Below are positions 1 through 4,895 of a stretch of 5,175 nucleotides of DNA, piece after piece. The translations under genes were made by a program, and so were the position numbers. The stretch covers positions 1 through 5,175 of the forward strand of contig CAIYYO010000227.1 in assembly GCA_903930485.1 (NCBI GenBank). Direction: 5' to 3'. Position 1 is the first letter of the stretch. Each line of letters begins with the position of its first letter. The stretch is from Methanobacteriota archaeon. GTDB lineage: Archaea; Altiarchaeota; Altiarchaeia; IMC4; QMZM01. The notes under the pieces are model-generated. The model was not told the DNA's origin. It made no database searches and saw nothing but the letters and a program-made list of their open reading frames with translations.

Positions 1-2
1 AC

Positions 3-365
3 TGGTCTTTCGCGACGTTCGCCGTCGTCCTGCGCGATAAATCAGGCACATCGGCTCTGTCCTACAGCAAGTCCCTGGTCAAGGGCAGGTGGTGGAAGGT
101 CCTGGGCTACTCGGTCTCTTTCAGCCTGCTCTCTTTGGCGCCGGTCATACCACTATTCCTCTTAATGTACTTTGCGGACTTATATATCCCACAAAGCCCG
201 CTCTATAACGTAATATATCTAATATGCATAACGGGAATCAATGTCGCAACATCATTCTACACCGTCGCATGGACGATATACTTCCTGAACCTCGACAAAG
301 CCAGGGACGAAGCCAAACCTCCGACAGATCCCACTCAACGCGAGCCGGTCATAAACCGGCTATAA
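3..365 (+). CDS. Polytopic membrane protein, 3' part only (GDPD-membrane-domain/DUF7847-like family)
   Basis: The reading frame is open from the window edge (first full codon at 3) to TAA at 363-365, giving 120 visible residues with no N-terminus. The start lies upstream of the window; an internal TTG at 135 is not the real start. The visible part has the motif SKSLVKGRWWKVLG followed by at least two hydrophobic segments (roughly residues 42-62 and 72-97) and a polar tail ending PVINRL. The same order, with closely matching residues, occurs at the C-terminal end of the next gene (SKEMVRGRWWKVFG; TSFYTVAWTIYFLNL here against DSFFTVLYVVFYLNY there), so the two are tandem paralogues. The A-x-x-x-S-x-x-x-V-x-G-R-W-W pattern before a membrane helix is typical of integral membrane domains resembling the glycerophosphodiesterase membrane domain. 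The biochemical role of this group is unknown to me. The family assignment is by pattern recognition; the membrane nature is clear. Confidence 0.8.
   Translation, partial: WSFATFAVVLRDKSGTSALSYSKSLVKGRWWKVLGYSVSFSLLSLAPVIPLFLLMYFADLYIPQSPLYNVIYLICITGINVATSFYTVAWTIYFLNLDKARDEAKPPTDPTQREPVINRL
343..361 (+). other. Perfect 7-bp stem-loop at the junction of the tandem membrane genes
   Basis: AGCCGGT at 343-349 pairs with ACCGGCT at 355-361 around the 5-nt loop CATAA. It spans the last codons of the upstream gene and ends 8 nt before the ATG at 370. It is followed by an A-run rather than a T-run on the + strand, so it does not look like an intrinsic terminator. It could influence translation or RNA stability of the downstream gene, but it could also be chance within coding sequence. 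Confidence 0.35.
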
Positions 366-369
366 AAAA

Positions 370-1236
370 ATGGAGAAACCGATATACTCGAAGGAATACT
401 CGGTCCAGATGATGCTGGATTCCGCATGGAAGATATTCACCAGGAACTTTGCCGCCATAGCCGCAGTCACCCTGCTGACGTCGGTCCCGTTATACCTGGC
501 GATGGGCTCGGTCTTCCTGTCCATGGATCTCAAAGACGCGCAGACGATAGCGGCGGTCGTGATACTCTTCATGCTCACTTTCCTGTTCGGGCTGCTGTCG
601 AACGTCGCGATAGCGTTCATGGTAAAAGCGGACATCGACGGCGAACCCATTACGTTAGCAACGGCGATCCGCAAGGCGCTCTCGAGATGGCCTTATGCGG
701 CAATGACCAGCATCATCCTATTCACCTACCTGTTCTCACCCCTCGTAGTTCTCATGGTGCTGTTCTACCTGATCCTCAAGGGAGGGATATCCTCCGTCGC
801 AGTCATCCTGCTATTGGGGATAGGGGCGCTCATCCTCCTGGTCTTCTGGCTCGGCTTCGCGACTAAATACTGCATCCTCTGGTCTTTTTCCATGAACGTC
901 TCGGCCCTCGGCAACAAAACCAATAATGCGGCCCTCGACCACAGCAAGGAGATGGTGCGCGGCAGATGGTGGAAAGTCTTCGGGATAATGTTCTTTTACG
1001 GGATGATCTCAGGAGGCGTGAGTTACGTACTAGGCATTCCCCTGAACCTCCTAGGGTATGTGTTAATACAGCCAATCGCCCTAATGACGGTGGGCCTCGT
1101 GTTCTCTTCCTTGCAGAGCATAGCGGACTCCTTTTTCACGGTCTTATACGTCGTCTTCTATCTAAATTACGAAGCCAACCGCCAGCAGCCGAAGATGCCT
1201 GTAGATGAAAAGTTGGGTTTTGGGATAAAGCAATAA
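370..1236 (+). CDS. Polytopic membrane protein (GDPD-membrane-domain/DUF7847-like family), complete
   Basis: This 288-residue protein has about six hydrophobic segments, at roughly residues 27-50, 58-86, 108-136, 140-166, 204-228 and 231-266, with a polar N-terminus and a polar C-terminal tail. An N-terminal amphipathic stretch (DSAWKIFTRNF) precedes the first helix, as in the YciC/GDPD-membrane-domain class, where a "W-x-x-F-x-x-N" element starts the fold. The motif SKEMVRGRWWKVFG at residues 192-205 is the family signature and matches the partial gene upstream. The ATG at 370 lies 4 nt after the upstream stop, so the two are probably co-transcribed. No Shine-Dalgarno sequence is visible; the 3' end of the upstream gene carries a stem-loop instead. 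The protein is predicted to sit in the cytoplasmic membrane. Transport, lipid-related or stress roles have been proposed for relatives, and none can be read from this sequence. Membrane topology is secure; function is not. Confidence 0.85.
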   Translation: MEKPIYSKEYSVQMMLDSAWKIFTRNFAAIAAVTLLTSVPLYLAMGSVFLSMDLKDAQTIAAVVILFMLTFLFGLLSNVAIAFMVKADIDGEPITLATAIRKALSRWPYAAMTSIILFTYLFSPLVVLMVLFYLILKGGISSVAVILLLGIGALILLVFWLGFATKYCILWSFSMNVSALGNKTNNAALDHSKEMVRGRWWKVFGIMFFYGMISGGVSYVLGIPLNLLGYVLIQPIALMTVGLVFSSLQSIADSFFTVLYVVFYLNYEANRQQPKMPVDEKLGFGIKQ

Positions 1237-1269
1237 CCCCTCTCCGCGTCTTTTAGCCTTTCTTCCCCT
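1237..1269 (+). terminator. Pyrimidine-rich tract, possible archaeal-type terminator
   Basis: The 48-nt gap between the membrane gene and Ku is strongly pyrimidine-rich, including TCTTTT at 1249-1254 and CTTTCTTCCCC at 1258-1268, with no hairpin. Archaeal termination commonly uses T-rich tracts without a stem-loop, so this could end the upstream transcript. The runs are short and interrupted, and the call is weak. No convincing promoter for Ku is seen in the gap, so read-through from the membrane genes is also possible. Confidence 0.3.
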
Positions 1270-1284
1270 AAATATAAGAGCAAA

Positions 1285-2046
1285 ATGAAAGACGTATGGT
1301 CCGGCTCTATCGCCTTCGGTCTCGTAAACATACCTATACGGCTCTACCCTGCCGTTAAAAGCCATAGCCAGGGTTTCCGGCTTTTGGAGAAAGAGACAAA
1401 ATCCCCGATCGAATACAAGCGCTGGTGCCCGTCCTGCGGCAAAGAAGTCGCTTGGAAGGACGTCGTCAAAGGCCTGGAGATAAAGAAGAACGAATACCTG
1501 GTCCTGACCAAGGAAGAGCTTGAGAAACTCCGGCCCCAGAAGACCGAGAGCATAGAGATCGTCGAATTCGTGGACTGGCCCCTGGACCCTATATACCTGA
1601 ACAACCACTACTACGTGGCGCCGGAAAACACGAAAGAGAAGGCCTACTTCCTGTTCAAGGAGGTCCTGATGCTCTCAGCGAAGGCCGCGATCGGCAGGTT
1701 CGTCATGCGCGAGAAAGAGCATGTCTGCGCCATCACCTCATACAAGAACGGCCTCATCCTGACGACGCTGAACTACTCCTACGAGATCAGGGACATGGAC
1801 GAGATCCAGGAATTGAAGGAGCCGGTCAAACTAAAGAAAGAAGAAGTCGACCTTGCGAAACAGATCATCGACAAACTCTACAACAAGCGCCTGGACATCA
1901 GCAAATACAAGGACACGTTCGCCGAAGAGCTGCGCAAGGCCCTGAAAAACAGGGAGAAAGGCGTCGTCGTTACTGTAAGCGAATCAAGGGAGGCGCCGAA
2001 GGAATCAAACCTGGTAGAAGCGCTGAAGCAGAGCTTGAAGAAGTGA
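1285..2046 (+). CDS. ku: Ku protein, prokaryotic non-homologous end-joining DNA-end-binding protein
   Basis: The product (253 residues) is a single-domain prokaryotic Ku. As a homodimer it is known to form a ring that threads onto double-strand DNA ends and recruits the NHEJ ligase/polymerase. The N-terminus (VWSGSIAFGLVNIPIRLY, residues 4-21) is the family hallmark. It is followed by YKRWCPSCGKEVAWKDVVKGLE (44-65), where C48 and C51 form the CxxC seen in many bacterial and archaeal homologues, then the core elements EFVDWPLDPIY, YYVAPE, and AAIGRFVMREKEHVCAI. The C-terminal helical part (about 195-235, with AKQIIDKLYNKRLD) ends in LVEALKQSLKK, resembling the LigD-interacting C-terminal helix of bacterial Ku. 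There is no long lysine-rich tail, so it is a minimal form. The ATG at 1285 puts the conserved VWSG motif at residue 4, as in the family. No LigD, primase/polymerase or nuclease gene lies in the window. The gene is convergent with the CHAT gene 12 nt away. Confidence 0.97.
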   Translation: MKDVWSGSIAFGLVNIPIRLYPAVKSHSQGFRLLEKETKSPIEYKRWCPSCGKEVAWKDVVKGLEIKKNEYLVLTKEELEKLRPQKTESIEIVEFVDWPLDPIYLNNHYYVAPENTKEKAYFLFKEVLMLSAKAAIGRFVMREKEHVCAITSYKNGLILTTLNYSYEIRDMDEIQELKEPVKLKKEEVDLAKQIIDKLYNKRLDISKYKDTFAEELRKALKNREKGVVVTVSESREAPKESNLVEALKQSLKK

Positions 2047-2066
2047 ATGCTGTCGCATTCATTTTT
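2044..2066 (+). terminator. Hairpin plus T-tract terminator at the Ku / CHAT convergent junction
   Basis: TGAATGC (2044-2050) and GCATTCA (2055-2061) form a perfect 7-bp stem with the loop TGTC, directly followed by TTTTT (2062-2066). This is the form of an intrinsic terminator for the + strand Ku transcript. The left arm begins with the Ku stop codon (TGA 2044-2046) and the right arm ends with the reverse complement of the CHAT stop codon (TCA 2059-2061). On the minus strand there is no U-tract after the stem. Hairpin terminators are not the main archaeal mode, but the T-tract alone would suffice there. Confidence 0.6.
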
Positions 2067-2592
2067 GCCATCCCCATAACTGCATGGCACCCGACTTCTC
2101 GATCTGTTGTTTGCTGATATCAAAACTTTTATCGACTCCCTTGCCCAGGAAAAAAAGGTTGTAGTAAAAATTGATCCAGAAGGCTGCCGCGTCTATGAAA
2201 TAAACGTCTTTCAGGGGCGCGATCACGTCTTCGGAATCCGTCGCCTTCATGAAATTATCTGCGAACGCTTTCTTTCCCAAAGAACATCCCGAGATAAAAC
2301 AATGACGGTCGTACAAATTCGAGCTCCTGTCCAACTCGCTCGGGTAAACTTTGCCCTTTGGTAACTTTATGTAATACCCGTCTACGTCCCCGTATCCATG
2401 ACAGGATATGTGGATATATTTGCAGGTATTTCGTTTAATTGCCTTGAAAAAATCGTCTTTCGTTTTGATCCGTTTAAATTTCACTTTTTTGGGAAACGCA
2501 AGCTTTAAAAACTCCCTGATCACTATGCCCTCCTCCATCTTATCCTCTTTCGGTATGCATTCCAACAGCAGCAGATCCTTCTTGAAAGCCAC
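2059..2592 (-). CDS. Small stand-alone CHAT-domain (caspase-like) protease candidate
   Basis: The 177-residue protein appears to be just one CHAT/caspase-fold domain. It starts with a hydrophobic strand (DLLLLECIP, residues 6-14). A helix around EEGIVIREFLKLAF (20-33) follows. Then comes the His motif YIHISCHGYGD (59-69), with H65 as the likely catalytic base, and FISGCSLGKKAF (99-110), with C103 as the likely nucleophile. The C-terminal part, IDAAAFWINFYYNLFFLGKGVDKSF, matches the AFYxALLxG-like helix that ends CHAT domains. In caspase-clan enzymes this His-Cys dyad cleaves after a specific residue; the substrate here is unknown. No TPR, TIR or other sensor domain is attached, so a partner may activate it. 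The start is GTG at 2592, because the next ATG (2538) would remove the first beta-strand. It lies 39 nt downstream of the DUF1697 gene on the same strand, so it is probably last in a three-gene unit. It carries no signal peptide or membrane segment, which suggests a cytoplasmic location. Confidence 0.78.
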   Translation of the reverse strand: MAFKKDLLLLECIPKEDKMEEGIVIREFLKLAFPKKVKFKRIKTKDDFFKAIKRNTCKYIHISCHGYGDVDGYYIKLPKGKVYPSELDRSSNLYDRHCFISGCSLGKKAFADNFMKATDSEDVIAPLKDVYFIDAAAFWINFYYNLFFLGKGVDKSFDISKQQIEKSGAMQLWGWQK

Positions 2593-2631
2593 AGTATTAG
2601 AGTGTTTTTCCCGGTTAAGATTACAGTGAAC

Positions 2632-3174
2632 TCAATTAGAGCTCTCTTTAGGCTTCCCGGCCAGCACTTTCACGGTCCTCCAGTTCCTTGTGGTCGCGGA
2701 AACCTTCAATTTATTCTCGAAGAAATTGTTGGACAGCTTAGTCCTCCCATACCCGTAAGGCAGGAACAGATAGATCTCCTTACCGGAAAAGGAATACTCT
2801 TCGGACTTGTCTTTGACTGCGTCAAACACATCCAGGGGCTTCGCGGCCGGGGGATCGGACAGAAAAGTGACATGCAGCTTGCCTGCGTCTTTTTCTTTGA
2901 AGGGATTATTTTCTAAGACCTTTTCCATCTCGTCGCCGGTTCTTACGACGACTACCACGTCGAAGCCAAAAGACTCCTTTATCTTGTTCCGGATCGCCTT
3001 CGACAACGCGGACGGAGACCGTTCACGGGAGGAGAAGACGACGTTGCCGCTCTGGATATAAGTCTCAACGTCTTTGAACCCGAGCGACTCGTACAAGGCC
3101 GCAAGATCGGACATCTTGATCTTCTTGTTGCCGCCGACGTTGATGCCGCGGAGCATTGAAATGTAGAAGGTCAT
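2632..3174 (-). CDS. DUF1697 family protein
   Basis: The 180-residue product matches DUF1697 across its full usual length. Its N-terminus FYISMLRGINVGGNKKIKM (residues 3-21) contains the LRGINVGG signature. This is followed by LAALYESLGFKDVETYIQSGNVVFSS (about 25-50), with the near-invariant YIQSGNVVF, and the C-terminal ATTRNWRTV motif (about 160-168). Known structures of the family show two alpha/beta subdomains; the function is not established, and a small-ligand or nucleic-acid role has been only suggested. The ATG at 3174 puts the signature directly after the start. It follows the nucleotidyltransferase gene by 6 nt on the minus strand, which argues for co-transcription. The family is commoner in bacteria than archaea, so lateral acquisition is possible. 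No Shine-Dalgarno sequence is visible. Confidence 0.93.
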   Translation of the reverse strand: MTFYISMLRGINVGGNKKIKMSDLAALYESLGFKDVETYIQSGNVVFSSRERSPSALSKAIRNKIKESFGFDVVVVVRTGDEMEKVLENNPFKEKDAGKLHVTFLSDPPAAKPLDVFDAVKDKSEEYSFSGKEIYLFLPYGYGRTKLSNNFFENKLKVSATTRNWRTVKVLAGKPKESSN

Positions 3175-3180
3175 TGCAAG

Positions 3181-3474
3181 TCATACATACACCGTCTCCT
3201 TCAAGACCTTAGGCGTAAACTCCTTCCTCAAGTCCTTCTTGGGCACGACATCGACTTTGACGCCCAACAGATCAGATAGATAATTCTCAAGGGCCACGAC
3301 TTTCAGAAGGCTGACCGGCTCCTCGAACACGACAAGGACGTCCAGATCGCTGCCCTTCCTCTGCTCGCCTCTAGCATACGAACCGAAGACCCCGACCTCC
3401 TTAACCCTGAAGCGCAGGAGCAGCTCTTCCTTGTGAGCGGACAAGACGGACGTGATGGTTTCGAGAGATTTCAT
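3181..3474 (-). CDS. Minimal nucleotidyltransferase (MNT / MntA-like), without an adjacent HEPN partner
   Basis: Read from ATG at 3474 the protein has 97 residues, the usual size of a minimal nucleotidyltransferase. A longer frame from TTG at 3534 exists, but its extra 20 residues do not resemble the family and cross a G/C-repeat region. The polymerase-beta-type active site is GSYARGEQRKGSDLDVLVVF: G31-S32, then D43 and D45 as metal ligands, with D75 in VKVDVVP as the third acidic residue. Strand VKEVGVF precedes it. All catalytic positions look intact. Family members transfer nucleotides, and in MntA/HepT pairs the MNT protein AMPylates and silences a HEPN RNase toxin. Here no HEPN (DUF86/HepT) gene is next to it: upstream is the divergent promoter region and downstream, 6 nt away, is DUF1697. 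It is the first gene of the minus-strand unit. It could act on another toxin encoded elsewhere, or have a different target. Confidence 0.92.
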   Translation of the reverse strand: MKSLETITSVLSAHKEELLLRFRVKEVGVFGSYARGEQRKGSDLDVLVVFEEPVSLLKVVALENYLSDLLGVKVDVVPKKDLRKEFTPKVLKETVYV

Positions 3475-3502
3475 GTTATCGTTAATAATTGCGAATTGGG
3501 GG

Positions 3503-3512
3503 GATAATAGAC
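3503..3512 (-). promoter_or_regulatory. Possible TATA element for the minus-strand MNT-DUF1697-CHAT unit
   Basis: Read on the minus strand the bases are GTCTATTATC, centred near 3507. An archaeal start point about 26 nt downstream would fall near 3481, leaving a leader of only a few bases before the ATG at 3474. This fits the near-leaderless transcripts common in archaea. The match to the TTTAWA-type consensus is modest, and a second A/T stretch (3481-3490) lies closer to the start. Confidence 0.3.
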
Positions 3513-3520
3513 GGGAAACC

Positions 3521-3530
3521 CCCTCGAGGG
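3521..3530. promoter_or_regulatory. 10-bp palindrome CCCTCGAGGG, candidate operator
   Basis: The palindrome is perfect and has no loop, as expected for a dimeric regulator site rather than an RNA hairpin. It lies between the two copies of the direct repeat and about 14 nt upstream of the candidate minus-strand TATA centre. A 10-bp palindrome can occur by chance, so this is tentative. Confidence 0.3.
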
Positions 3531-3614
3531 CCAACCGATTGACCCCCGATTGCGAACTGGGGCTGTGGATGGGGAGCGAATGTTAATTAATATTTTTCCG
3601 GTGCTCTGTGACTC

Positions 3615-3624
3615 TATTTATATC
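3615..3624 (+). promoter_or_regulatory. Archaeal TATA box for the acylphosphatase-like / YwgA-like unit
   Basis: TATTTATATC, with the core TTTATATC at 3617-3624, is a near-consensus archaeal TATA box. A start point about 26 nt downstream of its centre would be near 3646, giving a leader of about 15 nt to the ATG at 3661. This supports 3661 over the in-frame ATG at 3580, which lies upstream of this box. Confidence 0.55.
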
Positions 3625-3639
3625 GCCAAAAATCGCCAA
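3622..3639 (+). repeat. Direct repeat ATCGCCAA, one helical turn apart, just after the TATA box
   Basis: ATCGCCAA occurs at 3622-3629 and again at 3632-3639. The 10-nt period would put both copies on the same face of DNA. They sit between the TATA box and the inferred start point, where a bound repressor would block pre-initiation complex or polymerase entry. No regulator gene is identifiable as the partner; the product of the second gene of the unit is one candidate. Confidence 0.4.
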
Positions 3640-3660
3640 TATAACCCTAAGAACCTCGAA

Positions 3661-4410
3661 ATGATCCGTCGATTCATCATCTCAGGAGACAATGTGCAGG
3701 GGATACAGCTACGGGAGACCATATCCAAAGAGGCGAATCATTCAGGCTTGCAGGGCCAGACGAGAAACCTCCTGACCGGCGAGGTAGAAGCAATATTCTT
3801 ATTCGAGAACAACGAGGACGCGATAAAAAAGTGCATAAGCGAAAGCATAAATAAGGTCATAAAAAGCGGCCTACTTGACGGAGACGAAACAGATTCAATA
3901 AGAATAAACGATAAAAAGAGGCCAGAATCAGAACCTGAAGAGGTAATAGACGAAAAAACAGAGGAACACCTAAAGAAAAGCAAGTTCACGCTGGTAAGAG
4001 AGGCCGAATTAAGAGAGATGGTCTGGGCCCTTCAAGGCGCAGGAAAAGTCTTTCTATCGGCGTCGCTGAAGGTCGAAAACCTGCTGGGCTACAAAGAAAA
4101 AGAAGTGCTTGGCAGGCTCGAATCCGTGAAGAAGGAACTATTGTACATGCAAAACAGCTTCGAAAACGTGGATGAACCTGTATGCCTCAAACAGTTCATA
4201 GCCGACCCGTTGATCGACCTGACCCCAGGCGAGGACGAGGAAAAGGACCTGATACGGGGGCTCATAGAGTTATACTACGAATACCGGGCATACAAGAAGA
4301 AGGAAAGGCATTCCGAGGAAGAGAAGAACGAGATGGCATTGAAGATAGAAAGGCGCCAGACGGAGATAGGCCGCCTCATAGAAAGGCTTAATAACCAAAG
4401 AAACCAATGA
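3661..4410 (+). CDS. Acylphosphatase-like domain fused to a charged helical C-terminal region
   Basis: From ATG at 3661 the product has 249 residues. Residues 1-62 resemble acylphosphatase: MIRRFIISG, then NVQGIQLR (11-18), HSGLQGQTRNLLTGEVEA (27-44), then a helix EDAIKKCI. The two catalytic residues of acylphosphatase, an Arg ending the VQGVGFR motif and an Asn in the VRN motif, are present as R18 and N36, 18 residues apart as in classical enzymes (R23/N41). The phosphate loop is altered: SGDNVQGI has one extra residue and no Arg where SGRVQGV is usual, so activity on acyl phosphates is doubtful. Residues 74-106 are an acidic/basic linker. From 107 to the end is a mostly helical region without a family I know, finishing in a strongly charged probable coiled coil (210-249). 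An in-frame ATG at 3580, preceded by GGGGAG, would add 27 residues. I prefer 3661 because the domain starts there, as in free acylphosphatases, and a TATA box lies between the two starts. The next gene follows after 5 nt. Confidence 0.75.
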   Translation: MIRRFIISGDNVQGIQLRETISKEANHSGLQGQTRNLLTGEVEAIFLFENNEDAIKKCISESINKVIKSGLLDGDETDSIRINDKKRPESEPEEVIDEKTEEHLKKSKFTLVREAELREMVWALQGAGKVFLSASLKVENLLGYKEKEVLGRLESVKKELLYMQNSFENVDEPVCLKQFIADPLIDLTPGEDEEKDLIRGLIELYYEYRAYKKKERHSEEEKNEMALKIERRQTEIGRLIERLNNQRNQ

Positions 4411-4415
4411 GATAA

Positions 4416-4895
4416 ATGAAGATGGATGCAAAGCGCCCGGCGAGGCTTAAATGGTTCACAAGGCAGATCCTCGGAAAAGACATAGACATGGACAGCTTCG
4501 ATGAAAAGCTGATCGTCCAGAAGGCGGTGCACATATCCCAGCACATCGGAATCCCATGGGGCTATGATTTCGGCTGGTACGTCAGAGGCATGTACTCCTC
4601 AACGCTGACAGTGGATCTCTACGGACTCTGGAACCAAAACCCGCAATACACTCCTACTAAGGAAGACCTCATGATCCTCGCCAAGATCAAACCCCTTGAA
4701 AACATACTCGCAGGAACGCCCACGCATAGCAAGCCCAAGGACGCATACGAACTCGTGTCGACGGTGATCAGGGCCAAACGGGAAAGAGGGATGAAGACTG
4801 AGGAAGAGATCAAAAGATACGTAGGACAGGTCAAGCCCTGGTACACCGAGGAACACATGGAGAGGGCGCTCAAATATGTGGAAGGGCTGAATTAA
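4416..4895 (+). CDS. YwgA/Panacea-like small protein, possible regulator or antitoxin
   Basis: The protein has 159 residues with no membrane segment. The central part EKLIVQKAVHISQHIGIPWGYDFGWYVRGMYSSTLTVDLYGLW (about 30-72) resembles the YwgA-like pattern "K-x-x-x-Q-K-x-V-Y-x-x-x-x-x-G-x-x-x-Y-x-F-x-W-Y-x-x-G-x-Y-S-x-x-L-x-x-D". It also recalls Panacea (DUF4065) domains, here with RGMYS where YGPYS is usual. The C-terminal part YELVSTVIRAKRERGMKTEEEIKRYV...KPWYTEEHMERALKYV (111-155) is a helical bundle. Panacea domains are known as antitoxins that neutralise varied toxins; YwgA has no settled function. The gene starts 5 nt after the acylphosphatase-like gene and is surely co-transcribed. ATG 4422, two codons in, is an alternative start. 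The family call is by motif memory only; a winged-helix fold is inference. Confidence 0.6.
   Translation: MKMDAKRPARLKWFTRQILGKDIDMDSFDEKLIVQKAVHISQHIGIPWGYDFGWYVRGMYSSTLTVDLYGLWNQNPQYTPTKEDLMILAKIKPLENILAGTPTHSKPKDAYELVSTVIRAKRERGMKTEEEIKRYVGQVKPWYTEEHMERALKYVEGLN

Larger units (their letters stand above)
3488..3562 (+). repeat. Direct repeat pair ATTGCGAAYTGGGG in the divergent promoter region
   Basis: ATTGCGAATTGGGG at 3488-3501 recurs as ATTGCGAACTGGGG at 3549-3562, 13 of 14 identical, with a 61-nt period. The two copies flank the candidate MNT TATA element and the palindrome at 3521-3530. The region also has several G-runs (3498-3503, 3513-3515, 3528-3530, 3559-3562, 3571-3574) and C-runs (3519-3523, 3543-3547). 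The arrangement would suit binding sites for a regulator of one or both divergent units. It could also be a remnant of a small duplication. Confidence 0.55.

Noticed and set aside
361..368. TATAAAAA, looking like a TATA box for the second membrane gene
   Set aside because: It touches the start codon at 370, far too close for the usual distance of about 26 nt to the start point. The tandem arrangement suggests co-transcription.
426..866. Open frame of 146 codons on the + strand inside the second membrane gene
   Set aside because: It overlaps a clear membrane protein gene completely in another frame, and its translation is His/Arg/Gly/Asp-rich low-quality sequence with no recognisable motif.
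1270..1277. AAATATAA, looking like a TATA box for Ku
   Set aside because: It lies only about 8 nt before the ATG at 1285. Transcription would start inside the gene, after the conserved N-terminal motif.
1162..1608. Open frame of 148 codons on the minus strand antisense to Ku and the end of the membrane gene
   Set aside because: It is the mirror of the highly conserved Ku coding sequence; the codon pattern there belongs to Ku, and no family is recognisable in the translation.
3474..3534. N-terminal extension of the MNT protein from TTG 3534
   Set aside because: The added 20 residues do not resemble the family and overlap the repeat-rich control region; ATG 3474 gives the normal length.
3488..3574. 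Possible CRISPR array or attachment site from the repeated G-rich motif
   Set aside because: Only two copies, 14 nt long, no third unit or spacer regularity, and no integrase or cas gene in the window.
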